DNA of 64,000 nt from CAWEWH01 sp963812775. Lineage in GTDB: Bacteria; Pseudomonadota; Alphaproteobacteria; Rhizobiales; Beijerinckiaceae. The stretch spans positions 186,001-250,000 of the forward strand of contig CAWEWH010000007.1 in assembly GCA_963812775.1 (NCBI GenBank). The letters are read 5' to 3'. This document shows, one piece after another, positions 17,048 to 26,686 of this stretch. The notes beneath the pieces were generated by a model, which saw nothing but the letters and a program-made list of their open reading frames with translations, did not search any database and had not been told where the DNA came from. Position numbers and translations under genes: made by a program. The number at the start of each line of letters is the position of its first letter. Position 1 is the stretch's first letter.

Positions 17048-18448
17048 ATGCCTGCCGCAGATCTGCATTATCTCGATCTCACCGAACTTGCTCATTTGAT
17101 CCATAGGCGCGAGCTGTCCCCGGTGGAGGTGACGCGGGCGCAACTCGAGCGCATCGAGGGACTGGACGAACGGCTCAGGAGCTATGCGCTGGTCACCGCC
17201 GATCGCGCGCTCGACGACGCGCGGCGGGCGGAATCCGAGATTGCGCGCGGCGACATCAGAGGACCGCTGCACGGGGTGCCGATCGCAGTCAAGGACCTGT
17301 GCTGGACGAAGGGCATCAGGACGGCGGCCGGCACGACGATCCACCGCGATTTCGTCCCGGAAGAGGACGCGACCGTGGTCCGCAAGCTCGCCGAAGCGGG
17401 GGCGGTCCTGCTCGGAAAACTGCAGATGACCGAGGGCGCGTTCAGCGCCCACCACCCGGCCATCAAGCCGCCCGTGAACCCCTGGAACGGCGCGCACTGG
17501 ACGGGCGTCTCGTCGAGCGGATCGGGTGTCGCAACGGCGGCTGGCCTTTGCTACGGCTCGCTCGGCTCTGACACCGGCGGCTCGATCCGCTTCCCGTCGG
17601 CCGCGAATGGCATTACCGGCATCAAGCCCACCTGGGGACGAGTCAGCCGCTACGGCGTGTTCGAGCTCGCCGCCACCCTCGATCATGTCGGGCCGATGGC
17701 ACGCAGCGCGAGGGACGCCGCCGCTATCCTTAGCGTGATCGCTGGGCGGGACACGAAGGATCCGACCGCAAGTCTCGACGACGTGCCCGACTATCTCGCG
17801 GGCGTCGAAGAAGGCTTCAAGGGGCTCACCGTCGGGGTCGATCCGGTCTGGAACAGCGAGGGCGTCGAGGAGCCCGTCAGGACGGCGCTGGAGGAGGCGC
17901 TCAAGGTGATCGCCTCACTTGCCGGCGGGATCCGCGAAGTGCGCTTTCCGGACATCAGCGCAGTCCTCGCCGATCGGCGGCAGCTCTGTGCGGTTGAGGC
18001 GGCGGTCGCCCACGAAGCCACGTTCCCATCGCGGCGCGACGAGTACGGCCCGACTCTCGCGCAATTCCTCGACCGGGGCCGCGAGCTCACGGGCCTCGAC
18101 TACCAGAAGATCGTGCTGCGCCGGAACGATTTTCGCGGGCGCGTTGCCGCGCTCTTTCGCGAGATCGACCTGCTCGTCCTTCCCGTCCAGCCCCTTGCAT
18201 CCCCGACTGAATCGACGATGGCGGCTCGCGGCAAGGAGCCGGAGTTTTGGCATGCGCTTCAGCGCTACGCGAGCCCGTTCGATGCGACCGGCGATCCAAC
18301 CATCACGCTGCCGTGCGGCTTCACGGAGGCGGGCATGCCGCTCGGCTTTCAGTTCGCAACAGGGCACATGCGCGAAGATCTCTTGGTACGGGCCGCCGTT
18401 GCGTTCCAGGACGCGACCGACCATCACCGGGGCCGGCCACCGCTTTAG
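17048..18448 (+). CDS. Amidase (amidase signature family)
   Basis: This 466-residue enzyme hydrolyses a carboxamide or related bond. The Ser-cisSer-Lys triad is visible: Lys in PIAVKDLCW, the cis-Ser in SSSGSGVATAAG and the nucleophile Ser in GSDTGGSIRFPSA, followed by GIKPTWGRVSRYG. No signal peptide is seen, so it is cytoplasmic. ATG at 17048 has GAGGGA six bases upstream; GTG at 17009 would add 13 residues. It is the first gene of the block flanked by the livF-end repeats. Closest functional types are glutamyl-tRNA amidotransferase A-like and aliphatic/aryl amidases; no GatB/C genes are near, so a catabolic amidase is favoured. Confidence 0.92.
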   Translation: MPAADLHYLDLTELAHLIHRRELSPVEVTRAQLERIEGLDERLRSYALVTADRALDDARRAESEIARGDIRGPLHGVPIAVKDLCWTKGIRTAAGTTIHRDFVPEEDATVVRKLAEAGAVLLGKLQMTEGAFSAHHPAIKPPVNPWNGAHWTGVSSSGSGVATAAGLCYGSLGSDTGGSIRFPSAANGITGIKPTWGRVSRYGVFELAATLDHVGPMARSARDAAAILSVIAGRDTKDPTASLDDVPDYLAGVEEGFKGLTVGVDPVWNSEGVEEPVRTALEEALKVIASLAGGIREVRFPDISAVLADRRQLCAVEAAVAHEATFPSRRDEYGPTLAQFLDRGRELTGLDYQKIVLRRNDFRGRVAALFREIDLLVLPVQPLASPTESTMAARGKEPEFWHALQRYASPFDATGDPTITLPCGFTEAGMPLGFQFATGHMREDLLVRAAVAFQDATDHHRGRPPL

Positions 18449-18473
18449 CGAGGGCTCACCAACTACTGCGCTG

Positions 18474-18545
18474 GTCTTTGATTGGTTCACAGAAGGCCTC
18501 GACACGCCGCTGTGCAAGACGCCAAGGCGCTGCGGGGGACGCTGC
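18474..18545 (+). pseudogene. Remnant of an adenylate/guanylate cyclase-type C-terminus
   Basis: Translation gives VFDWFTEGLDTPLC and, after a one-base frame change, QDAKALRGTL. This matches the pattern WFTEGFDTxDLxEAKALLxEL that ends many rhizobial class III cyclase/TPR proteins. Only this tail is left, and no upstream part of such a gene is present. The rest of 18449-18732 shows no gene. Confidence 0.55.
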
Positions 18546-18732
18546 GTGATTGATGGTCTCAGAGAGAATGAGGCGCCTGCCGACGGTCCAGTAGGCTCAA
18601 GGCTCGTCTCACCGGAATCCTGACGAGGTCATGGCCGCCCTGCCGAGGGCCATGGGACCTGGGCATATCAGCGCGCCTGAGCTACCATCGCGGCCCTTAC
18701 TTCCGCTTATGGCCACCCAGGGGGGCGGTTGC

Positions 18733-19716
18733 ATGAGACGACGGGAGTTCCTCGCGGGACTGGCGCTGTCACTAGTCGCGCAAGTCGCTGGGGCGCAGCA
18801 GCAGCCTGTTGCCAAGGTGCCGCGGATTGCCATGCTCTGCAGTGCTCAATGCGCGGGCACCAGCTGGGACGCTTTGATGACCGAGCTGAAGAAGCTGGGT
18901 TTAATCGAGGGGAGCAATATTCTCGTCGAGCGCATGGAAGCCCGTGGGCAGCTTGAGCGACTGCCCGAACTCGCCGATGAAATCGTGCGGTCTAAGCCAG
19001 ATCTCATCATTGCGGCCAGTCCGCAGCCGAACCGAGCCGTCAAAAATGCGACAGCGAAAATTCCCATTGTCATGATCGCCGTCGCTGATCCAGTCGGCGC
19101 CGGCCTCGCCCAAAGCCTCGCACGCCCTGGTGGGAATGTGACCGGTGTCGCCACCCTGGTCCCTGGCGGCTTTATTGCTAAGCAAGTTGAACTCTTGCGC
19201 GAACTCCTCCCCGAGGCCAAGCAACTCGCAGCCCTGGTCAATCCGACGAATGAAATCCACCGCTTACAATATCCGGTCGAGGTCCCGCCAGCAGCGGCTC
19301 GGTTGGGATTCGCGCTCCGAACGTTTGAGGTGCGATCTGGTGATGAGCTTGCAAGCGCGGTCGCGGCGGTGAAAGCTGAAGGGACGCAAGCGCTGCTTGT
19401 TGTCGGGGATCCGATCTTTCATGCCCCGCCAAACCGGATACCAGACCTTGCGGCAGCGGCAGACCTCCCGGCCATCTATCTGCCCCGTGACCTGGTGCTG
19501 GCCGGCGGGCTAGTTTCCTTCGGGCCCGATTTTGTCGACATGTTCCGACGCGCGGCCCACTACGCCGACCGTGTCCTAAAGGGCGCTAACCCCGCTGAAC
19601 TTCCAATCGAACAGCCGACCAAGTTCGAGCTGGTGATCAACCTGCGGACAGCTAAGACTCTTGGCCTGACCGTGCCACAGTCCCTTCTCGCCCGCGCCGA
19701 CGAGGTGATCGAATGA
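18733..19716 (+). CDS. ABC transporter substrate-binding protein (ABC_sub_bind / TrpX-like family)
   Basis: This is a periplasmic or lipid-linked binding protein of 327 residues, different from the Liv type. It starts MRRREFLAGLALSLVAQVAG with a twin-arginine-like signal. It continues with the family pattern of a short GTSWDALMTELKKLGLIEG segment, LADEIVRSKPDLIIAAS, IPIVMIAVADPVGAGLA, SLARPGGNVTG and LPAIYLPRDLVLAGGLVSFGP. Many orphan copies without permease genes are known in rhizobia, and this one has none either. Base composition looks less GC-rich than the flanking Liv genes. ATG at 18733 fits the signal; upstream in-frame sequence is rejected. Confidence 0.88.
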   Translation: MRRREFLAGLALSLVAQVAGAQQQPVAKVPRIAMLCSAQCAGTSWDALMTELKKLGLIEGSNILVERMEARGQLERLPELADEIVRSKPDLIIAASPQPNRAVKNATAKIPIVMIAVADPVGAGLAQSLARPGGNVTGVATLVPGGFIAKQVELLRELLPEAKQLAALVNPTNEIHRLQYPVEVPPAAARLGFALRTFEVRSGDELASAVAAVKAEGTQALLVVGDPIFHAPPNRIPDLAAAADLPAIYLPRDLVLAGGLVSFGPDFVDMFRRAAHYADRVLKGANPAELPIEQPTKFELVINLRTAKTLGLTVPQSLLARADEVIE

Positions 19717-19939
19717 ACAGGCGGGAGGTCATCGTGGGGGTCGGGGCCATTGTGCTCGCGGCACCGCGGACGTGTCCCAGGACTATTTCGTGCTGCGGCC
19801 CGCGACGTTCGGCAGCTAGGCGCTGCTTCGCTCGAACCTCAAGAGCCATAGCGAGGCGGATATCGCCAAGTCGGTCGACGAGTGGGGGCCAGAAGCCGGC
19901 AATCGTCCGCCGGTGGAGCGGCACCTCGACTGCTCGGCT
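19713..19939 (+). pseudogene. Gene debris: truncated signal sequence and coding fragments
   Basis: An ATG overlapping the previous stop begins MNRREVIVGVGAIVLAAP, a typical exported-protein start, but the frame then degenerates. Two further fragments in other frames look once-coding (ADVSQDYFVLRPATFGS and stop; then NLKSHSEADIAKSVDEWGPE). No intact product can be made. I read this as a decayed second gene downstream of the binding protein. Confidence 0.5.
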
Positions 19940-20740
19940 TCAGTTCGCTGTCATCCCCCCGTCGATCACAAGCTCGCTTCCGGTGACCCACGATGCTTCG
20001 TCCGAGGCGAGATAGAGGCAGCCCGCCGCAATATCGGCGGGCGTCCCGAACCGGCCGAGCGGCGTCGCCGCGATGCGAATTCGCGCGACCTCGGGATCGG
20101 AGTGGCCGAGCTTCGTCATCGGCGTGTCAACGAAGCCCGGATGCACCGAATTCACGCGGATCCTGTCCGGTCCGTACTGGATCGCGGCGGCCTTGGAAAA
20201 TATCCGCACCGCCCCCTTTGACGCGTGGTAGGCAGCGATCGCATGCGAGCCGACGATGCCGCAGATCGACGAGATGTTAATGATCGAGCCGCCACGTGCG
20301 CGCTGCATCGCCGGTATCGCGGCCTTTGTTCCGAGGAAAACGCCGGTCGCGTTGATCTCCATGACACGGTTCCACTGCTCAAGCGTCTGGTCGGCCAGTC
20401 GCGGCCCCTCCGAGACGTTCACCGAAACTTTGAGATTTGGATTCCGGCCTGAGATGCCCGCGATGTTGCATAGGATGTCGAGCTTCCCGTAGCTCTCATC
20501 GGCCTGCGCAACGACCCTGTCCCATGCCGCCTCATCGCGGACGTCGTGAGCCACGAACGCCGCCGTTCCGCCGGCTTGTGAAATGTCCTTGGCCACGCTC
20601 TCACCTGACGTGGCGTTGGTGTCAGTCAGAAGTACTTTGGCGCCATGCTGCGCGAACAAGCGCGCCGTCTCCGCGCCGATCCCCGATGCCCCTCCGGTCA
20701 CGATCGCGACCTTGCCAACCAGTCGTTTTCCCGGCTGCAT
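19940..20740 (-). CDS. SDR family oxidoreductase
   Basis: This is a classical short-chain dehydrogenase of 266 residues, cytoplasmic and NAD(P)-dependent. Cofactor motif TGGASGIG, D of the NAD-type acidic site (LLTDTN), NIAGISG, catalytic Ser in NISSICG and YHASK are all intact, and the end reads SELVIDGGMTAN. The ATG at 20740 follows GGGAGA by about seven bases; a TTG at 20758 would overlap that site. It is the rightmost gene of the repeat-bounded block and converges on the debris to its left. The substrate is unknown. Confidence 0.92.
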   Translation of the reverse strand: MQPGKRLVGKVAIVTGGASGIGAETARLFAQHGAKVLLTDTNATSGESVAKDISQAGGTAAFVAHDVRDEAAWDRVVAQADESYGKLDILCNIAGISGRNPNLKVSVNVSEGPRLADQTLEQWNRVMEINATGVFLGTKAAIPAMQRARGGSIINISSICGIVGSHAIAAYHASKGAVRIFSKAAAIQYGPDRIRVNSVHPGFVDTPMTKLGHSDPEVARIRIAATPLGRFGTPADIAAGCLYLASDEASWVTGSELVIDGGMTAN

Positions 20741-21234
20741 GTTCGTCTCTCCCTTCAAAAAATCCGCCGGTGAAGCTATCGCGGGACAGCCCGGTTGTCG
20801 GCTCCCTTCATGTGTTTGCGGACCGTCAGGAACGACTACGGCGTGAGGCGAGGCCGCGGACCCGGCCGGACGTTGGCGGACTGTGCCGCCGCCCTGCCAT
20901 CTTAGAGACTGGCGGCCGTTTTCTCAGACCCCACCAACCTACAAGGAAACTGCCAAGGGCCGTCCTGAGCCATCTGAGAGTCACTGCGGCGCTTACCGCC
21001 GACACCACCGTCGAGGCACGCTATTTGAGCGTCTAACGCCGCCAACAGGGCGCCGGGCGGCGCCTCAGCCCTTGACAGCTTGAGCTTCACAGCCAAAGGA
21101 CTGGCGGGGAACGGGGCGATCCCGAAAAATGTGTGCAATTTTCGGATAAGTCGCTGCGCAAAATCAGAAATGCGGAGCACGATCAGGTGCGAAGGAAACC
21201 CTCGTACCCGCGTCGCCCGCTCGAGGATTGATGG
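20741..21234. other. Intergenic stretch containing livF-end copy B and a dispersed repeat
   Basis: No gene is seen here. It holds the repeat at 20986-21038. After it comes a short GCCGCC/GGGCGGC hairpin near 21040-21062. At about 21115-21165 there is a diverged copy of the dispersed repeat (GATCCCGAAAAATGTG ... TTTTCGGATAAGTCGCTGCGC). Confidence 0.6.
20986..21038. repeat. Direct repeat copy B: orphan 3' end of livF
   Basis: The segment encodes AALTADTTVEARYLSV and a TAA stop but has no livF upstream. It differs from copy A (16893-16945) at three positions: C for T, A for G, and a TAA stop for TAG. It marks the right edge of the amidase-to-SDR block. Confidence 0.88.
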
Positions 21235-22077
21235 ATGCAGACGATCACCACCATGGCGGCCACGGCGCTGGGCGATTTCCTGGCCAAGGATTTCCGCAAC
21301 CTGTTCGGCTCGCGCCATCAGGACGTGGCCGAGCGGCTCGGCTCGCTTGCCGAGAGCACGCTGGAATTCCTCGGCAAGAGCGACGCGCTCTACCACAACG
21401 TCGAGCACACCATGCTGGTGACGCTGGTGGGCCGCGACATCCTGCGCGGCCGCACGCTGACGCATCGCATCGAGCCCGCCGACTACGATCACCTCATCGT
21501 CGCCTGCCTGCTGCACGACGTGGGCTATGTGCGCGGCATCCTGAAGGGCGACACGGATACCGACTTCGTCATCGACGACAAGGGCCGCACCGTGACCCTG
21601 CCGCGCGGCGCCTCCGACGCGGCGCTCGCGCCTTATCACGTCGACCGCTCGAAGCTCTTCGTGTTCGAGCGGCTCGGCAAGTCGCCGACCATCGATGCCG
21701 CCCGCGTCGCCTCGGCCATCGAGCTCACGCGATTTCCGGTTCCGGCCGGGGCCGACGAGGCCGCCGACCTCGAAGCCAAGCTCGTGCAGGCGGCGGACCT
21801 CATCGGGCAGCTCGGCGATCCGCTCTACTCGCGCAAGGCCAACGCGCTTTATTGGGAGTTCGAGGAGACCGGCATGAACCGGCAGCTCGGTTACGAGACG
21901 CCCGCCGATCTCATCGAGAAATATCCGGCCTTCTTCTGGGACAGCGTCTCCACGCACCTCACCGAGGCGGTAAAGTATCTCAACGCCACCGCATCCGGCC
22001 GGCAGTGGATCGCCAACCTGCACAACCATCTTTTGTGCGCCGAGCGGCACTACCGGCTCATGGGCCCGCAAATCTGA
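21235..22077 (+). CDS. HD domain-containing metal-dependent phosphohydrolase
   Basis: The 280-residue cytoplasmic protein has YHNVEHT (His54, His58) and CLLHDVGY (His94-Asp95), the H...HD metal-binding set of PDEase/HD enzymes. A later DLIGQLGDP aspartate is a candidate fourth ligand. HNxxH ahead of HD resembles cyclic-nucleotide phosphodiesterases. The C-terminal half (ALYWEFEETGMNRQLGYETP ... WIANLHNHL) is specific to this protein type. It has its own promoter region after a dispersed repeat and converges on the FixH-like gene. The substrate is not determinable. Confidence 0.88.
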   Translation: MQTITTMAATALGDFLAKDFRNLFGSRHQDVAERLGSLAESTLEFLGKSDALYHNVEHTMLVTLVGRDILRGRTLTHRIEPADYDHLIVACLLHDVGYVRGILKGDTDTDFVIDDKGRTVTLPRGASDAALAPYHVDRSKLFVFERLGKSPTIDAARVASAIELTRFPVPAGADEAADLEAKLVQAADLIGQLGDPLYSRKANALYWEFEETGMNRQLGYETPADLIEKYPAFFWDSVSTHLTEAVKYLNATASGRQWIANLHNHLLCAERHYRLMGPQI

Positions 22078-22097
22078 CGGGTGAATCGTCGAGCGTT

Positions 22098-22478
22098 TCA
22101 GCGCGGCGCCTCGAAGCGCATCGGCTTGACGACGCGGTCGCGCACCCGCCCGCCGACATCGATCTTCAGGGCCCAGTCGCCGTGCATCTCCAGTTCGAGC
22201 TGCGCGCGATAGACGCCGGGCTCGCCGCCGGGCGCGCCCTTCACCGGCCTCACATTGTGCGCCATGGGCATCGACGGCATGTCGGCGCCGACCGTCACCT
22301 CGACGCCGGTCAACGGCGCGCCGCCCGCATCGACGAGCTTGATGGCGCAATCGTAGACGAGACGTTTCGCCGTCACCGCGCATGTCACATCGGCCTTGGC
22401 GCGCGTCTGCGCCTCGGCGCAGGTGACCGCGAGGGCCATGGCCGCGACGGCGGGCAGAGTCTGGATGAGCGTTCTCAC
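22098..22478 (-). CDS. FixH/YtkA-like periplasmic protein
   Basis: This 126-residue protein has a signal peptide ending CAEAQ and a single immunoglobulin-like domain. The motif PSMPMAHNVRPVKG followed by GVYRAQLELEMHGDWALKID matches YtkA/FixH-like domains, which are often copper-related or associated with metal transport. It starts at a GTG that overlaps the livM stop (GTGA), so it is translationally coupled to the upstream permease operon. Its role there is unknown. The methionine/histidine pattern suggests a metal or a partner interaction. Confidence 0.8.
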   Translation of the reverse strand: MRTLIQTLPAVAAMALAVTCAEAQTRAKADVTCAVTAKRLVYDCAIKLVDAGGAPLTGVEVTVGADMPSMPMAHNVRPVKGAPGGEPGVYRAQLELEMHGDWALKIDVGGRVRDRVVKPMRFEAPR

Positions 22479-23416
22479 GTCTTGCCTCCCTGGGGGTCAA
22501 CGGGCTCTGCCGCGCCGGCGCTCCGCCCCCGCCGCAGCATCTGTCCGAGGCGATGCACGAGCGCCTCATCAAGGATGCCGCGCGGGCGCACGATGAGAAT
22601 GACCGCCACCAGACCGCCAAAGACGATCATGCGATAGCCGGAGAACCAGCGCGTCGACTCGAGGAGCCCGATGTCGATGACGACGCCGAGCAGAGGACCC
22701 AAGGCGGTTCCGAGGCCGCCGATCAGCCCGTACGCCAGGCTGTGCACGCCAAGCATCACGTCGAAGATGGCCGGCTCGACATAGGTGGTCATGTGGGCGT
22801 AGAGCCCGCCGCCCAAGCCGGCGAGGCCGCCCGCCAAGGCGGCGGCCAGCAACTTCAGTCGATCGACCGCGATGCCGTTGAGGGCGGCGAGCGCGTTGTC
22901 GGTGCCGATCATGCGGAAGGCGACGCCGAGACGCGATCGCTCCAGCAGCATGAACGCGGCGATGATGGCGGCGAGCAGCCCATAAATGATGAGCATGAAC
23001 TCGAAGGCGCTGACATTGTTCTCGAACACGTAGCGGATGTCGCGAAAGCCGTTGACGCCGTCGGGCCCGATGGCTTCGCCATGGCGCACGATGCGGTAGT
23101 GGAACAGCTCGAAGAGGATGCGCACCATCTCGGCGAATGCCAGGGTCGCGATGGCAAACTGGAAGCCGTGCAGGCGCAGGGTCGGCAGGCCAACGAGCGC
23201 CGCCGCCGCCGCGCCGACACCGATGCCGGCCACGAGACCGAGCCAGAGCGGCCACTGCCAGAGCGCCGTTGCGATGCCGGCCGCGTAGGCGCCCAGCGCG
23301 AAGAAGGCCTGCTGGCCGAACGAGATTTCTCCCGTCAGCAGCAGCAGATAGGCCGACAGCGCCAGGAAGCCGATGACGCCCATGTTGGAGACGACGCCGA
23401 TCAGATGGTCGTCCAT
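22475..23416 (-). CDS. livM: Branched-chain amino acid-type ABC permease LivM (second copy of operon)
   Basis: This is a permease subunit of 313 residues with about nine hydrophobic helices. It contains AYLLLLTGEISFGQQAFFALGAYAAG, the EAA-like loop RMIGTDNALAALNGIAVDRLK and LAYGLIGGLGTALGPLLG. ATG at 23416 has AAAGGACGAG ahead of it, and the first 16 bases overlap livH. It is the second LivM of the operon that starts at 28870. Confidence 0.93.
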   Translation of the reverse strand: MDDHLIGVVSNMGVIGFLALSAYLLLLTGEISFGQQAFFALGAYAAGIATALWQWPLWLGLVAGIGVGAAAAALVGLPTLRLHGFQFAIATLAFAEMVRILFELFHYRIVRHGEAIGPDGVNGFRDIRYVFENNVSAFEFMLIIYGLLAAIIAAFMLLERSRLGVAFRMIGTDNALAALNGIAVDRLKLLAAALAGGLAGLGGGLYAHMTTYVEPAIFDVMLGVHSLAYGLIGGLGTALGPLLGVVIDIGLLESTRWFSGYRMIVFGGLVAVILIVRPRGILDEALVHRLGQMLRRGRSAGAAEPVDPQGGKT

Positions 23417-24291
23417 CGCTCGTCCTTTTGCGCGCGCCCCGTGAGCCCGCGGGGCCACAGGACGAGCACGGCGAACAGCACGAGATAGGCCGACAGGTCG
23501 CGGATCTGCGGCCCGAACAGCACGTGCGCATGGGTCTCCACCAGGCCGAGCAGCAGCCCGCCCACGATGGCGCCGGGGATCGAGCCGAGCCCGCCGATCA
23601 TCATGGCGATCATGCCCTTCAGCGTCGCCCACATGCCGAACATGGAGGTGACCTGCTGGTTGCCGGCGAGCACCAGGAATCCCGCCACACCGCCGATGGC
23701 CGAGGCGAGCGCGAAGGCTCTTAGCATGACACCCTTCACGTCGATGCCGACGAGATGCGCGGCTGTGCGATTGTCGATGATGGCGCGCAGCGCCAGGCCA
23801 AAGCGCGTGCGGTAGAGGAGGGCGTAAAGCGCCGCACTCATGACCAGCAGGGCGGCGAGCATCAGGAGGTGGTCGGGACGCAGGAGGAACGGCCCGATCT
23901 GCCACGCCTCGCCGCTGCCGAGCGTCGGAAACGGATAAGAGTGGCGCGGCAGCACCAGGATGCTCGCCTGTTCGAGCTGCATCCAGATGGCGAAGCTCGA
24001 CACCATCGAGGCGATGCCGGCGCCGGCGCTGAAAGGCGCAAAGCAGAGCCGCTCGACATAGACGCCGGCGAGCACCGCTCCCACGACGACGGCGGCGGCG
24101 ACCGCCGCCGACGGCAGGCCGAACTGAACGTAGAGGAGCGTGCCGAGATAGGCGCCCACCATGATGGAAGGGCCATAGGACAGGTTGAGGCGCCGCATGA
24201 CGCCGAAGATCAGCGTGAAGCCGAGCGCCAGGAGCGCGTACGACGAGCCGATGAGGATGCCGTCGATGCTGTTCTGGATGACGTCGACCAT
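23401..24291 (-). CDS. livH: Branched-chain amino acid-type ABC permease LivH (second copy of operon)
   Basis: This is a permease subunit of 296 residues starting MVDVIQNSIDGILIGSSYALLALGFTLIFGVMRRLNLSYG, the LivH N-terminal pattern. The cytoplasmic coupling loop is RAIIDNRTAAHLVGIDVKGV, and IAMMIGGLGSIPGAIVGG follows. It starts 10 bases after the livF stop. Its loop sequence clearly differs from the other LivH of the operon, so the pair is not a recent duplication. Confidence 0.93.
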   Translation of the reverse strand: MVDVIQNSIDGILIGSSYALLALGFTLIFGVMRRLNLSYGPSIMVGAYLGTLLYVQFGLPSAAVAAAVVVGAVLAGVYVERLCFAPFSAGAGIASMVSSFAIWMQLEQASILVLPRHSYPFPTLGSGEAWQIGPFLLRPDHLLMLAALLVMSAALYALLYRTRFGLALRAIIDNRTAAHLVGIDVKGVMLRAFALASAIGGVAGFLVLAGNQQVTSMFGMWATLKGMIAMMIGGLGSIPGAIVGGLLLGLVETHAHVLFGPQIRDLSAYLVLFAVLVLWPRGLTGRAQKDERWTTI

Positions 24292-24301
24292 CGTGCGCCG
24301 C

Positions 24302-25029
24302 CTAGCCGGCGGCCCGGCGGCTGCCGAGATAGGCGCGGTGGATGACCTCGTCCTCGGCGAGCTGGCCGGGGGTGCCGCTGAACGTCACCCGGCCCTGCTC
24401 CATGAGATAGAAGTGATGCGCCACCTTCAGGGCCAGATGCGCGTTCTGCTCGACCAGGAAGATCGTCGTGCCCTCGCGGTTGAGCTCCGTCACGATGTCG
24501 AAAATCTCGCGCACCACGAGCGGAGCGAGACCGAGCGACGGCTCGTCCATGAGCAAGAGGCGCGGCCGCGACATGAGCGCCCGCGCCACCGCCAGCATCT
24601 GCTGCTCGCCGCCCGACAATGTGCCGGCCAGTTGCTCGCGCCGCCCGCCCAGCGGCGGGAAGCGCTGATACATGCGCTCGATGTCGGCCAGCACGTCGGC
24701 CCTGTCGCGGCGTTGATAGGCGCCCGCCGCGAGGTTCTCCCTGACGCTCATCTGCGGGAACACCAGCCGGTTCTCGGGCACGAGCGCGATGCCCGCCGCG
24801 ACGATGCGGGCCGGCGACTGGCCGACAAGCTCGCTGCCATCGAGCGTGATGGAGCCGCGCCGCGGCGCCAGCACGCCGGCGACGGTCAGCATCAAGGTGG
24901 TCTTGCCGGCGCCGTTGGGACCGAGCAGGCAGGTGATCTTGCCGCGCGCCACCGACAGCGACACGCCCTTCAGCGCCTCGATCTTGCCGTAGGCGGTGAC
25001 GACGTCTGAAACATTGAGCGTCGTGTCGC

Positions 25030-25033
<4 letters not shown>
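24302..25033 (-). CDS. livF: Branched-chain amino acid-type ABC ATP-binding protein LivF
   Basis: This is an ATPase subunit of 243 residues. Walker A is GPNGAGKTT, the signature LSGGEQQMLAVARALM, Walker B LLLMDEPSLGLAP, and the EQNAHLALKVAHH switch region follows. The start overlaps the livG stop by four bases. It is one of only two ATPases for the two permease pairs of this operon. Confidence 0.93.
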
Positions 25034-25753
<720 letters not shown>

Positions 25754-25779
<26 letters not shown>

Positions 25780-26683
25780 CGGCAGGCTCCCTGTGGCGGC
25801 CGAACAGCCGCCTTATGACGGCGAGCATGGGCTGATCGAGGAGGCCGTTGGGCCTCACATTCATGGAAAGCAGGATCAGGCCGCCGAAGAGCAGATTGCG
25901 CCAATCGCCGAGGAAGCGCAGGCCCTCGATCAGGAAGCCCTGGATGAAGACGACGGCGATCAAGGTGCCGAACACGCTGGAGAGCCCGCCGAGGATCGGA
26001 TAGGCGATGGCGAAGGTGGCGAGGGCGACGCCGAACTGCGAGTGCTCGATATGCGCCGTGTAGTGCGCGAAGAGCCCGCCGCCGAGCCCGGCGATGGCGC
26101 CGCCGATGGCCATCGCCGAAACTTTCACGGCGGTGAGATTGATGCCGGCCGACTGCGCCGCCACCTCGTCCTCGCCGACCGCGCGCATGACGGCGCCGGC
26201 GCGCGAGCGATTGAGCCACCACAGCGCCGCCATGACGATGGCCACGCACACCCAGATGATGATGAGCACGTCGAAGGTCGACCAGCCGTTCTGGGGAAAG
26301 TAACGGATCTGGCGGAAACCCTCGGTGCCCGAGGGGCCGAGGCGAATGTCGCCGCGGTTGATCTGGTACACGAAGTTGAAGAAGAACAGCCGCACCGCCT
26401 CGCCGAACGCCAGGGTGGCGACGACGAGCATCAGCCCCCTGACGCGCAGCGCCGGAAAGCCGACGAGGGCGGCTACGATGCAGGCGAGGATCGAGCCCAC
26501 CATGAGCGCCGGCACGATGTGCCAGCCGGCCAGCACGGTGAGCATGGCGGCCGCGTAGGCGCCGACGGCGAAGAAGGCGGCTTGCGCCATGCTGATCTGG
26601 CCGGTCAGCAGAACGCAGTAGGCCGAGAGGCCGAGCAGCGTGTGGACGCCGAAAATCTGGATAAGGCCAAGGTAGAAGTCCAT
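25754..26683 (-). CDS. livM: Branched-chain amino acid-type ABC permease LivM (first copy of operon)
   Basis: This is a permease of 309 residues beginning MDFYLGLIQIFGVHTLLGLSAYCVLLTGQISMAQAAFFAVGAY. The coupling loop is RAVGEDEVAAQSAGINLTAVK, then AYPILGGLSSVFGTLIAVV. It follows the first livH by three bases. The ISMAQ motif replaces the ISFGQ of the second LivM, so the two are distinct lineages. Confidence 0.93.
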
Positions 26684-26686
26684 GGC

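Noticed and set aside
16944..20985. Classical integrative element or IS transposon
   Set aside because: No integrase, transposase or terminal inverted repeats are visible; only the direct repeat of the livF end supports insertion.
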